Positions 45,701 through 57,369 of a stretch of DNA of 64,000 nucleotides are shown here, piece by piece. The translations under genes and the position numbers were made by a program. The stretch is from Cymodocea nodosa (taxonomy: Eukaryota > Streptophyta > Magnoliopsida > Alismatales > Cymodoceaceae), in contig JAZBRI010000009.1 in assembly GCA_036874045.1 (NCBI GenBank), forward strand, positions 992,001 to 1,056,000. The letters run 5' to 3'. Numbering within the stretch: position 1 is the first letter of the stretch; the number at the start of each line of letters is the position of its first letter. Below the pieces are notes generated by a model. That model made no database searches, was not told the DNA's origin, and was given only the letters and a program-made list of their open reading frames with translations.

Positions 45701-45831
45701 AAGGAAAAATTAAATTAGAATTTGTGTCTAGTAAAAATCAATTAGCTGATATATTTACAAAACCTCTAGGCGAAAATACATTCTACAACATTAGATTAAA
45801 TTTGGGTATTTGTAGGCTATGTGATGTGTAA
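42720..45831 (+). pseudogene. pol: pol of copia C (PR, INT, RT, RH)
   Basis: Protease 'WILDSGASSHMTG' near the start; integrase zinc finger 'HRMIGHINM' with 'CDACELGK', catalytic 'LIHMDLFGP', 'LRSDHGTEF' and 'NDVVERNNRSIQEIARSM'; RT '[27 protein letters not shown]', '[12 protein letters not shown]', 'ALYGLKQAPRSWYERL' and 'YVDDIIFG'; RNase H 'GYIDADYVGSKSDRKSTSG', 'ALSTTEVEYVAA' and 'ADIFTKPL'. Stops at 43703, 43931, 44356, 44681 and 45533 and frameshifts near 43235 and 45660 break it. Ends at TAA 45829-45831. Confidence 0.9.
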
Positions 45832-47405
45832 AATGCTTAAACTCCACATAAAAAGATAAATAGTATTGATGATGTTGTTCACCTCATAGATATTATATAC
45901 TTATCATAAATATCTAAAGTAATATCTAAACTGCTGCTTAAGATACTATGTATTTTTTGTAAAATCATAGTAATATCTTATTGATTTTAAGTAGTTTATT
46001 AATTTTAATGGTTTTTACGATTTTAAGTGGATGTGTAAATGAAAAACATTAAATACTTCTGACATTCTGAAATTTTGATTAAATGTTTTCTTTGAATAAG
46101 GAAAGTGCATATGATCATGCATAAATTTGACTTAATTAATTAAACTTGTAGAATAAGTTATATGTAACTGATCTTAAACTGTTAATCAAAAGTATAAGCT
46201 TATTGAAATTGATTCATATTTTCAGTAAAATCATAGAAGTAAAAATTGTATGAGATTTGTATTTTATTGCTTCTATATTAATGGAATACGTATATACTGT
46301 GCTTAAAAATGAAAAGTGCTTACAAAGTGAAATTCTTTGAGAATTTATTAATCAGTTTGATCATGAGCCTTTTGTACTTGAGCAGATAGGTATGTAAGGA
46401 TTGTTGTCCTGAAAAAGGATTATTTAAATCTGGCAACCTAAGGTCCTGATTAGATCTAGGATTGTTGACTGAAAGCTCATTACATGGGTACATTAGAAAG
46501 CTCTTGTATGATTCAAGCTTTTCAAACTAACTTTTAAAGAAAATTATCAATATTTATTATTTTGAAAAGAAAAAGGTGTTTCATTAATTACAGATATCTT
46601 TGAATCGAATATGATTTCTACCAATATGACTACTGATTTATTGAATCAGCATTAGTACTTACGAAAACGTTTATTTGAGATACATTCTTTTATTCTCCTT
46701 GAATTAATCATATTGAGTTCATAGTTATGTTTTGATTCATATACAGTAGGAATTGATTCTGGAAATCATTTTTGATAAGGTCAGAATAATGAAAGTTTCT
46801 GAAAAGAAAATTTAAAAGTATAGTTATACTTAACATCTATTGTTATACAAGTATATTTTGTATGTTATTGAATATATAAGAAGTATATTTGTAGGGGAAG
46901 GATTAACAATGTCTAAAACAGATTAATATAATTCAGAATACAAATCTTAATTAATGTCCTCTTAAAAGCTTGATGAAATAATTTAAAAAGACAAATAAAC
47001 TATTTTAGATTCAAAGGACAAGAATGTTAGAATAGTTTACAATGTTCTCAAGAAAATGATAAGGTTTAACTATTGTGATATGTTCGGAACATTTCAGTTG
47101 GAAACATCCAAAAATTGTTTTAAGTGTACTAACTAGACGTTATGTTAGATAAGGTAATGTGTAAAACTGCCTCTAGACAGTGTTTTACTCGTTAGGTTAG
47201 TTAACTCAACGAGTTATACTTGAATATTTCGGGAACATTGATTGAATAAACTTTATTCAATATTCATTTAATATGTAAACCCGACTTCTCTTCACGTTGA
47301 GTTATTCGCTTAAAACCCTATTTAAACACTTATTACACGAGCACTTAGGTTATTCATAAACTTTGTCAAGAAAATCTTTCCCGCTTGTTGTTGTAACAAC
47401 CTGCG
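45832..47405. other. Non-coding region of copia C, with a block shared with Athila-like 3' regions
   Basis: From about 46020 to 46960 the sequence aligns with the 3' non-coding regions of elements 1 (18040-18890), 2 (53840-54367) and 3 (57540-58420, complement). The best-kept part, about 46363-46535, differs from element 1 at roughly 13 of 170 positions by eye. From 46960 to 47405 there is AT-rich sequence with a TATA-like 'accctatttaaac' near 47316, about 90 bp before ORF P. No gene is seen. Confidence 0.75.
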
Positions 47406-49684
47406 ATGATGGTCTCCAAGTTCTACAAAGGTCGTGGCAGAGGAAAAGATAAAAGCAAAGGAGATGCAAAAGGAAAAGAAATAGAAAATGATGAAGTTCT
47501 ACGCACTTGTTTCAAGAAAATATTTCGAGTGGATAAAAGGTTAGTAGAAATTTATAGAGATTACTTCTTTCCTCAAGGATACTAGATGAAGTTAGACAAG
47601 AACTTCAAAATACTGATGAAAATATTACATACATGGGTATTCATAGTAAATTTGATAGAGAATACAAAATGAAATGTATTGAGATTGCATTTCTCGAGCA
47701 GTATGCAAAATATTTGGAAAAAGGTATAGGTACTTCAACTAGAATTCCTCAAATACCAATAAACGGTACAAGACTACATGCATTTGAGGAAGAGCATGAA
47801 TCAACTATCCCTACTCCTTTATATTCAAAACAAGTAGAATCACATATTGTTGTAGATAAAAGAAAAGTTAACAGTCTTTGAAAGGCTATAGCTATAGAAA
47901 GTGCTATTGAAGAATTAAAGTAGAAAACTTTTATGGAGCAATTTGAAAAGAAAACAACAATACTTGAAGAGGAGAAATAGAAATTTTATAGTAGAAGGAA
48001 AATCAGAAAAATTATGTCTTTAAAGACAAAGTCTATCGAAAAAGGAAAATCAGATGAAAATTTATTTCCAAAGGATAATGTATGTCTAGACATTGTACCT
48101 TATTGTGCATTTGATAAACTCATCAGTTTTGAGCATACTGAAACTGATGATGATAATGAGACTTTATTTTCTCTTACTAGAAAACTTGAGAAGAAATACA
48201 AGTCAAATATGAGCTCAAGTTTTTCTATTAGTACATGTCTTGATGATGCAGAAATTGAAAAATCAGAGCATCAGGCACCTGACATTGAATAAGTTATTGC
48301 AGATATAATTGACAATGTTGAGGTAGTAACTAGTTTACAAGCTAAATTGTCTAGAGTAGTAGATATTGAAAATGTTAAGACTCTAGAAGAGCTAAAAGTT
48401 AACCAGCCTTCTTCAGAATCTATAGAAGCAGCGTTTGAGAATTCATAGCATGTATCAATAGAGATATCTGTTGAACAAAATGAACAACTACAGACAGATA
48501 CACCAATTGTAGAATTTATGGAAACATTGAACTCTGATCATTCTATAGAGACTGAATAGATGAATGTTGAGCATATTGACAATGTTCCTTACACTGTTGA
48601 AGTTGAAGAATCAAGCTTACCTGAGTAGCTTCAAGATAATATTTTGACAGAGGAACAAAATGACATTCATTTTGAAGAAGAGGTTCCTGAAGATGAAATA
48701 AATTCAAAATCACAACTTCAGGTATCAACTTCTTTGTATAGAATAATATATATTCAAGGAAATTCAATTCATTTTAGATCTGAAGAAGTATTGCAGAAAT
48801 ATAATAATCTGATTATATGTTAGATTCTGCATGCTCAACTAATAAAATTTAGAAATTCGATGGAAATAAGAGATCTATTTGAGTATCAAGGACTCATTCA
48901 ATTCTTGCCAGTTGGAATGAAATGGAAATAATACACAAAGCTTATTGCAGCTTTTTATAGCAATCTGGTCAAGAATGGAAATTTTCTGAAAACTCAAATA
49001 AATCAACAGGAGTTTATATTGTCTCCTAAGTTAATTTTTGAAGTTTTGGGATTAAAGAATGAAGGTGTTGTTGTTACAAATAGATTTGACATGATTATAC
49101 AACTGGAATGGAACATTCAATCTTTATCAAAAATTCCAGATGTATATTCTGAAATGAGATTAATGGAAAATCTGAATGCAGAGGCAAGGTTCATTGCAAA
49201 TATATTGCATGCAAATTTATTTCAGAGAGTTGGGCACAATATGGAAGTTAGCAGAAGCTGTTTATATGCAACTTATGGTCTGTTGAATAGAATTCAAATC
49301 AATTGGTATGATGTTTTTACTTCTCAACTATAGCATATGAGTTCAAAGTTATTTTATGGTGATGGTGTATGTAGAATCCTTGTAAGCCAATTGAATTTAT
49401 CTAATTGGCCCTCTGAAACTAAAGGCATGAAAGCATTTAGTGTAAAAGATTTGCAACGATTCCAGGTCATGCATAAATCTCAACAACAACAACAACAACA
49501 ATAACAACCTGACTGTATAGAACATATACAACCACAACAACAAAGTTATTTAGTTCAAGCAGAACAGCAATCCTAGATACCTCCTGACTTAGATGTAGTG
49601 CTTAACGACATCAGAAATGATATTAGGCATCTAGGAGATAAAATATGTAATGCTATAACTGATATACTATGGATAGATCGATAA
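47406..49684 (+). pseudogene. ORF P homologue of copia C
   Basis: About 759 codons from ATG 47406 to TAA 49682-49684, close to the 730 of the Athila-family ORF P. The N terminus is Lys/Gly-rich; a frameshift lies near 47600; the middle is acidic; the last third matches ORF P motif by motif: 'EIRDLFEYQGLIQFL', 'FYSNL', 'LSPKLIFEVLGLKNEG', 'AEARFIANILHANLFQRVGH' and 'INWYDVFTSQL' (compare 'INWSAIFISKL' in element 3). A Gln-rich stretch follows. About ten stops. It sits downstream of pol, where Sire-type elements often carry an env-like ORF. Function unknown. Confidence 0.8.
49482..49505. repeat. CAA microsatellite within ORF P homologue
   Basis: Seven or eight CAA triplets coding for Gln, broken by a CAA-to-TAA change at the end. 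Confidence 0.85.
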
Positions 49685-50226
49685 CTTTCTGTTTGCTTGT
49701 TTCTGAATACAAAATGTAATGTTTGTATTCATAGTTTGATTCATTGAACAATACATTTTTTTCTGTAAATGTTTATAATTCTTATTATTGTTTACAGAAA
49801 GAGTTGTTGTAAATATATCTCTTACTATATATATTCTCTGTAATTATCTTTTTGATTAATGACAAAAAGGGGGAGAAATATTATAAAAAGATGATTATGA
49901 TAGAAATTGCATACAATATAAAGGGAGATGATATCTATATGGTTATTGTAATATGACAGATGATAATGTAATTTAAAAGAAAATTATATGGTTATTAAAT
50001 TATATAATGAAAGGTAGAGAAATGATACTTATGTAATTATTGACATCTAAAAGTTTTATTTCTGAGAGGTGAAATTTACACAAACAATAGAAATAAGCTT
50101 AAGTGAACTTAAGTCAACAAACTTGTTTGTTGAATGAAAAGTTAACCCAACGAAGGTGCTTAGTTGAGTTAAGTATATTTCATAATTGATTTAATATGGT
50201 TTTGTCATTATCAAAAAGGGGGAGAT
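49685..50226 (+). other. 3' non-coding end of copia C with two polypurine tracts
   Basis: The tract directly before the right LTR is 'aaaaagggggagat' (50213-50226). An almost identical tract, 'aaaaagggggagaa', lies about 350 bp upstream (near 49864). The sequence between them is AT-rich with no gene. Confidence 0.8.
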
Positions 50227-51765
50227 TGTTGAGTATTTTGTTTTGATGATGTGTGCTAAATGAAAATAATCATATTTGCTCAATTACTATTGCTTGTGAA
50301 AAGAAATTAAAATCATCAATTAATACAGAAAAAGTTTACTGATATAAATACTTGTCTGTATTGGATTTGAAATTATACTAAGTTAAGAACTAGTCGTTTC
50401 ATTGCGTTAATTTCTCATTTAACTAAATGTTAAGTTAACGTGTGTTTTTATTGAAAAGCATGATATGTTTTAAAGTTATATTTTCTGTATCATGTATAGT
50501 ACACGTTAAGACAACTCGTTAAGTTAGAGTATTATTTGTATAGAGGTCACGTGAGAACTCGTTAAGTTAGAGGCTTAAAGGTTAAAATACGTCACGTGAG
50601 AACTCGTTAAGTTAGTATTATACACGTGGAGAAATTATAAGTTACGAATGTCATATTGTATCACGTGAGGTGCATATGTTTAACTCGTTAAGTTAACATA
50701 ACTAAACGCGTTGAGTTGCTATATTGAACACTAAGGCAACACATTAGGTTAGCGTTATAAACTTAAGTTGTTATTTTTTGCACGTGGTAAAATTCTTATT
50801 ATAAAAACATTTATATATTACTAGTTCGTTGAGTTATGGTAACACAACGGAGATGGTTCGTTGAGTTATTGTAACACCACGTACTTAGTTCGTTGAGTTA
50901 GCTACAGTACTTGTCACGTGAATTGGCACATGAGGAACTCGTTAAGTCAAAAACGTTAAGTTATATATATACTTGTGTTACTCGTTTAGTTAACATTAAA
51001 GTAACTACTTATTATACTGATGAAAAATTTTGGATGAGAAAGTTTATTTTGCAAGAAATTTTTCAGAGATCCAAGATTGATGATTAAAGAAAATTTGAAA
51101 TGTAAACGTGGGTTAGAACGTTTGTATTTCGATGAAGGAAAAAGAAAAGACGTGGAGAAGTGGAAAGCTGGTAGTGATTAAACGTGGAGGATATGCATGA
51201 AATGAAGATACAGTATAAAAGGCATAGAATTCTCGTTGATAAAACTATCCTTGCACACAAAACGAAAAATCTTTTCAGGAATCAAAAACACCTATTCGGT
51301 GAAAATCTCTCAAGTGGAAGAAAGTTCAATGAAGAATAGAAAGGTAAGATTTACGTCACTAAAGATTTAAAGTATCAGAAGAAAGCAAATTTAGTGAAGC
51401 ATAAAAAGACAAGATATTCGTCACTGAAGAATTGCTAAAGAAAAAAGAAGAAGAAGAAGAAGAAGAAGAAGAAGAAGAAGAAGAAAAAAAAAGATCTCAA
51501 ATAGGGAGAAATGTTTTAAATTCTACAAATTAGTTTTCTCTATTTGTAGTTATGGAATTGTTTAGATGATACATGGTATCGAGATATAATTGCATCTACA
51601 ATTTCTAAGGAGAATTGAATTGTATATTGTAATTGAAACCTTGAATAAAAATGATTTTATGAAAACAGTGTCTCGAATTGTTTTTGAGTTTTGAAGTTTT
51701 AATTATATTCGAAAATATTGAAAAACACAATTCATCCCCCTCTTGTGTAGCCATACGATCCTACA
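50227..51765 (+). mobile_element. Right LTR of copia C
   Basis: TGTTGAGTATTTTG...GATCCTACA, about 95% or more like the left LTR by eye. A GAA microsatellite (51445-51490) is expanded compared with the left LTR. Confidence 0.92.
51445..51490. repeat. GAA microsatellite in right LTR of copia C
   Basis: About fourteen AAG triplets; the left LTR has a shorter, interrupted version near 39960-39980. Confidence 0.9.
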
Positions 51766-51903
51766 ATATTGCAAGTTTACAAGTTAAAAAGGAGAGTAGA
51801 CGACATTAAAATAGAATTAATTGCAAGAAGAATTATGCCTAAAAAGTTTACTTAAATTGACACATTTATTCCATTTGTCACTACTTTTCAATCATGTTCT
51901 TAA
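51766..51903 (+). pseudogene. F-box ORF of element 2, C-terminal end
   Basis: Continues the F-box ORF after copia C: 'ELIARRIMPKKFT' and 'TFIPFVTTFQSCS', ending at TAA 51901-51903, as in element 1. A TAA replaces the Trp codon of 'AWTDT'. Confidence 0.88.
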
Positions 51904-54367
51904 ATTGTGATTTTAATGTTGTGTGTACTTTGCATTTATTTTTAGAAAAGAAAGAAAAATTTTTAGTTTTTGTTTTATATAAGGAAAAGAAAAAAACAAA
52001 CAAAATATCAATCTAGTTTGTTGGCATCTGTTTTGGGAAACCAATTGGGTTGCTTGTGAGCCACCAAAGGCATAGGAGCTTGGGTTCCACACAAGACACT
52101 AATTTAACAATTTATGTTTTGTTGTTAAGTTGTTATTTTGTTATATATTCTGCTTTTATTTGTGAACGAAAAGTTTTTCAAAATCAAAAGTTGGAAAATG
52201 TTGAAGGAGATACAAAAGAACACGATATGTAATTAATTACTAATCTTGAATTTACATTTAAACATAATTCGTGGAGTTATTCATTAACTCAACAAATTAA
52301 GTTCGTTGGGTTAGGTGTTGTAGGATCGTTGTATCACAAGAGGGGGGGTGAATTGTGTCTTTAGTAATTAATTTTCTAGCGGATAAAACAAGAGCACAAA
52401 ACACTCGTAAATGAAATTCTATTCTTTATAAACTTTAAAGACAAAATTTACAATATCTTTTCAACTCAATTCCCTTCTTGATGGTTTTGATACATTAATG
52501 TCGGATATACAATTCAAATAGAAAAATGAAGTTCTTATTCAAAACTAATTTCGAATTGTATAAAACCTGATCTTTATGCACACAACTCCTTTCCTTCTTT
52601 TTCCTTAGCTTCTGTATTTCTTCTTCTCCAGTTGTCGAATTTCTAGACTTCTTATGTTTGCTGCTCTTTTTCTGAAATTACTTGGAATTTCAAACTTCTT
52701 CTAATGTTGGAGAATTTTTCTAGATATGAATATTCAAACTTAACTTTTCAGTTAGGGATTTGGATTGAATATTCAGACTTGGTTTTTGAGATTTGGATCC
52801 TTGTTTTGTAATGTAGCTCATACTCTCTATTAGTAGTCGAACTATGTCTTCATGTTCAGCATGTTCATCCACTTAATCCATAATCCATAATCCACGTACT
52901 AATTTTTTCTTTAATCCAAATTACTATCTTTTTGAGTTTCCACTTTCTCCACTATCATTTTGAATTTCCACGATCTCCACTTGTATATTCACCGAAACTT
53001 TATCTTCCTGGAGTCTTGTAGAATATCTTTTAACTCTTCGATTTAGTCGAACACTTATCCTTTAAGTCCTGTAAAAACTCGAATACTTATCTGTAACTCT
53101 TCGAATTTTTGCACCTGCAAAACATGTGATTAAGCATAGCAAACTTATCTGTTCGTTAGTCATTTTATAAAACTCGAAGACTTATCTATCCATGCGTATA
53201 AAAACTCAAACTGTTATCTAACTATTTGATTTTCATTACCGAACGCACATGAAAAACACGTGACAACTTAAAACGTTAAAAACACACGTGTAGATAACTT
53301 AATTATACGAGTTTTTAACATAAACTATTTGACGAAAACTAAACGTTAACTATCCGAAATAAAAATGAAACTTTCTGATAATCTGTTAACATTTAATTAT
53401 GTGACAATTATACTTAGAGAATATTATTTAGACTTATTTAAAAACTTTAATAAAGCATATATCATCAAAACAAAATTCCTAATAGGTGCTAAGTCAATGA
53501 AACAATATTCATGCCTACTATTATTTTTTGTATTTACTCTAAAATCTTTTACATTGAGGACAATGCAAAATGTAGGTATGGGGGAGGTAATTAGATTAAA
53601 ATCCAAGTAATCTTGTTAACTAGAGGAACTAGGATGGTGCTGCAAATTTTTGTGGAAACTGAAACTAAAATTTTTTTATGAATTTGCTGTAACTCACTGA
53701 AAATTCCTATAACTTTTCGATAATTGAAACTGTAAAATTTTTAAGAACTATAATTACTTGAATGTTATATTTAGAATCTTATATAAGATGCTACAAAATT
53801 TGATTATTAATATAGATCTGGATATAGTATCTTATGTTTTTACTAAATTTTTTAAGTTTAACAATTTCATGATTTTAAAAAGAAATCAGAATGCTTAAAT
53901 GAAACTCAGTAAATTATTTGAAATCTTGAATAAGTTGAAATGTTGATTTTTGGATTAAATAAAATACATATGATCAAGGATACATTTAGTTTGATTGATT
54001 AAACTTGTAGAATGATTTATGTGTAAATCTTATTAAACTACAGAGAAAGTACAAGCTTATTGATATGGATTCATGTTTTTAGTAAATTATAGAAGCAGGA
54101 TTATATGAGATTTATGTTTTATTGCATCTATATTAATGAAATACGTATATATACTGTGTTGAAAAGAAAAAAGAGGAGAAAAAGAGAAAAACTTTGAGAG
54201 TTTGTTGATTTGTTTGATCACGAGCCTTTTGTACTTGAGTAGATAGGTATGTAAGGATTATTGACTTGAAAAAGGACTCTTTAAATCTGGCAACCTAAGA
54301 TCCTGATCAGATCTAGGATTGTTGACTAAAAGCTCGATAAATGGGTACATTAGAAAGCTCTTGTATG
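51904..54367 (+). other. 3' non-coding region of element 2 (split by solo LTR E2)
   Basis: 51904-52318 and 53485-54367 align with 17405-18600 of element 1, including 'ccaccaaaggcataggagc', the internal polypurine tract (about 53575) and the block shared with copia C (54210-54367). The region breaks off at 'gctcttgtatg' directly against the LTR start TGTTTAG. The ~560 bp that element 3 has between this point and the LTR are missing, including the polypurine tract. No gene is seen. Confidence 0.75.
52319..53484 (-). mobile_element. Solo LTR, family E, copy E2
   Basis: Reverse complement of E1: begins 'tgtaggatcgttg' and ends 'aaaattcctaata' (ACA changed to ATA). Flanks ggtgt (52314-52318) and ggtgc (53485-53489) are a 5-bp target duplication with one mismatch. 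The intact target is seen in element 3 ('gttaggtgttaagtc', complement near 58755). Confidence 0.87.
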
Positions 54368-55396
54368 TGTTTAGAATGAAAAAGTGCATAATATTAATAG
54401 TTAAATGATGGTTATTTACAGAATATTTAGCTTATCATTTGAGAATTAAGCCATTATGTTATAATTGCATTGTTATATGCTTTAATGAAAGAATCTGCAT
54501 AATTTCAGGGAATTAACGTTAACTAAGTATATTTCTGAACTATCGGTGAATTATAGGCTTTTTAACTCTTAAGTATCTGAATTTTCTGTTATTTCAGAGA
54601 GTTATATTACATGTACTTGATAGTTATGTTTTAAACGCTTAAAGAATATTTTATTATTTCCTGGAGTACACGTGTTAAAACCGTAAAATATGACTTAAGT
54701 TATCTTTCAGAAGGTTAGGTGCTAACAATCCAAAATGCATATAAGTTTCGGATACTTATAGTGGTAACTATATGAAACATTTGAACTAGTTATTTCTTTA
54801 TTGCATGTGTTTTATAGTTAAATCAATGAAGTAAGTTCGTTGAGTTATCTATGACTCCACGGACAATTTATTTTCTAATATGCCACTATAGTAGTTGCAG
54901 AAATGGGAAATTCGAAGGAAAACCACAATTGCACGTATCACGCAGGAATTCACTTGTGGAATGAAGAAGAAATCACCATCGTTGATATGAATGAAGGAAA
55001 TCCAACCGATCAATTAAGCAGAAGTAGTTACTACAGAAAGAAATATAAAAGAAGAGGAGAAAGATGAAGAAAGTGTGTGTCTAGAGGTGGAGAACTGTGC
55101 TAATTGCAAGAAGCGTCGGAAGTTCCCTGAAGCTCCACACCACCACAGAAATCACCAAACATCGGAGGTCTGTGAGAATACTTTCCTGATGTCGGGTCGA
55201 TTCTAAGCCAAACATGGTGACTGATAACCACTATGAGGAGTGATCGCGTCGCGAGAACGGAAACCATTTTCACCAAGCATCGACTCATATCTAAGGAGAT
55301 CGTAAAACTTCTTGCCTTGGTTTCGGGTTAATGCTAGTATGCTGAAGAGGTGATCATCTTACAATTTTTGATTTACAATTCTATAGGGAGAGGAGG
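54368..55396 (+). mobile_element. Right LTR of element 2, interrupted by element 3
   Basis: It starts TGTTTAGAATG and follows the family LTR to 'gggagaggagg', where the next bases should be 'caagattgtaag' but the end of element 3 begins. The remainder of this LTR should reappear to the right of element 3, outside the window, with GGAGG duplicated. Confidence 0.85.
55044..55051 (+). promoter_or_regulatory. TATA box of element 2 right LTR
   Basis: TATAAAAG in 'gaaatataaaagaag'. Confidence 0.6.
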
Positions 55397-57357
55397 TGTT
55401 TGGGTTTTGTTAACTTCTATTTTACTTATTTAATTTGTCTTTATGCTTATATCAATAATTACTTTTCGAAGTAAACTAACAACCTTTCACACAAATTAGA
55501 TATTAATTCTAATTTGTATTTTAATTGCAAGTGCACAGTGTTTATTATATTTGTGTGCAAGTACAGGTCGATCCCATAGAGATTGAGTAAGAATTGTGTA
55601 CTGTTCTGATTTTTATATTGGAGTATATGTGTTTAGTAAGCACTCCATTGAGTTACAGTTAACACAATGGACCTAGTTCGTGGAGTTATGGCTAACTAAA
55701 TGGACTAACCTTGTGGACTTAAGTTAACTCCACGAGCCTATCATTCTAGTTAAATACTACTATTTGCAAAGGAATTCGGCCAACCATTGGGTGGTTCCAT
55801 AGATTGTAAATAACATCAATTAAGCTCTTCAATGTTAGTTAATATTAGATTTATCATTAAGCAACACTAACATTCAGATATTTCAAATAGTAACTATTAA
55901 AATCTTTAAGTATCTGGAACGAATCAATTTCAGTAAACTATAAAACTATTTTCTATTTTCTGAATTAAACAAACATAAAACACTCACAATTTTGATAATG
56001 GTAACATTAATCACGGTACAAAAAAATAATACAACACTTAAATACTAAATGTAAACACAGATAATTTTTTGTTTTTGGTATTTTTGTTTTGATATGTTCT
56101 TGAAGATAAATGAAAGGTGAAATGTAAAAATCTCTAACGATAGTAAATACTTCCGTCACTACATGTGACACGATTACACCACTGAAAACTTAATCACTTA
56201 CAATCTTGCCTCCTCTCTCTATAGAATCGTGAGTCCAAAATTGTAAGATGATCTCCTCTTCAGCATATTGACATCAACCTAAAACCAAGACTAGAAGCTT
56301 TACGATCTCTTGAGATATGAGTCGGTGTTTGGTGAAAATGGCTTCCCTTCTCGCGACGTGATCACTCCTTACAATGTTTGTCAAGCACTGTGTTTGGCTC
56401 GGAATCGACCCGACATCAGGAAAGTATCCCCATAGACCTCCGATGGTTGGTGGTTTTGGTGGTGGGGTGGAGCTTCAGGGAACTTCCAACGCTGCTTGCA
56501 GTTAGCGCGATCCTCCACCTCTGCACACACTACCCACCACACTTTCTTCGTCTTTCTCCTCTTCTTTTATATTTCTTTCAGTAGTAACTGCTTCTGCTTA
56601 GATGATCAGTTGGATTTCCTTCATTCATATCAATGATGGTGATTTCTTCTTCCTTCCACGAGTGAATTCCTGCGTGATACGTGCAATTGTGGTTTTCCTT
56701 CGAATGTCTTGTTTCTATAACTACTATAATGACATATTAGAAAATAAATGGTCCATGGAGTTACAGATAACTCAGCAGACTTACTTCGTTGATTTAACTA
56801 TAAAACACGTGCAATAAAGAAATAAGATGCTAACATAATGCGTTACCTTAGTGTGTATTCATGTAACTCAATGTGTATAGTTATGCTAACTTAACGAGTT
56901 AAACATGTGCATCTCACATGATATACTAAAGCATTAAAATTCAACACGTGCATAATTCTAAGTTAATGAGTTCAGATATTTCGGATACTTACGAACCTAA
57001 CTATTTGATGCTCAAATGCATTTCAGATAGTTAACAGATAACTTACCAAAAATCCACTTAAGTCATGTATTATGGTTACAACACGTGTAGTCCAGGAAAT
57101 AATAAAATATTCTTTAAGCATTTAAAATATAACTGTTTGGTACATTAAACATGACTCTCTAAAATACAAAAAAAATTTGGATACTTTAGAATTTCATAGC
57201 CTGCAATTCACCGATAGTTCAGAAATGTACTTAATTAACATTAATTCCCTGAAATTATGTAGATTCCTTCATTAAAGCATATAACAGTGCAATTATAACA
57301 TAATGGCTTAATTCTCATATGATAAGCTAAATATTATGCACTTTTTCATTCTAAACA
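55397..57357 (-). mobile_element. 3' LTR of element 3
   Basis: On the minus strand it begins TGTTTAGAATG (57357) and ends AACCCAAACA (55397), giving the matching ends TGTTT/AAACA. It is the only full-length, unduplicated family LTR in the window. Confidence 0.9.
56564..56571 (-). promoter_or_regulatory. TATA box of element 3 LTR
   Basis: TATAAAAG on the minus strand, in the family context. Confidence 0.6.
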
Positions 57358-57369
57358 CTTCCCCCATAC
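57358..57369 (-). other. Polypurine tract of element 3
   Basis: The complement reads GTATGGGGGAAG and directly precedes the LTR start TGTTTAG, as needed for plus-strand priming. Confidence 0.85.

Larger units (their letters stand above)
38759..51765 (+). mobile_element. Ty1/copia element C (Sire-like), 13 kb, with ORF P homologue
   Basis: LTRs 38759-40254 and 50227-51765; TG at both left ends, CA at the right end (left LTR ends TA). The target duplication is ATACT/ATATT with one mismatch, and removing the element rejoins the F-box ORF. Content in order: initiator-Met primer site, gag with knuckle, PR, INT, RT, RH, then about 4.4 kb of extra 3' sequence: a non-coding block homologous to the Athila-family 3' region (46020-46960), ORF P homologue (47406-49684) and two polypurine tracts. 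At 13.0 kb it is long for a copia element. Confidence 0.92.

Noticed and set aside
53365..53610. 81-codon frame at the right end of solo LTR E2
   Set aside because: It crosses the junction between a solo LTR and the element 2 non-coding region, so it is accidental.
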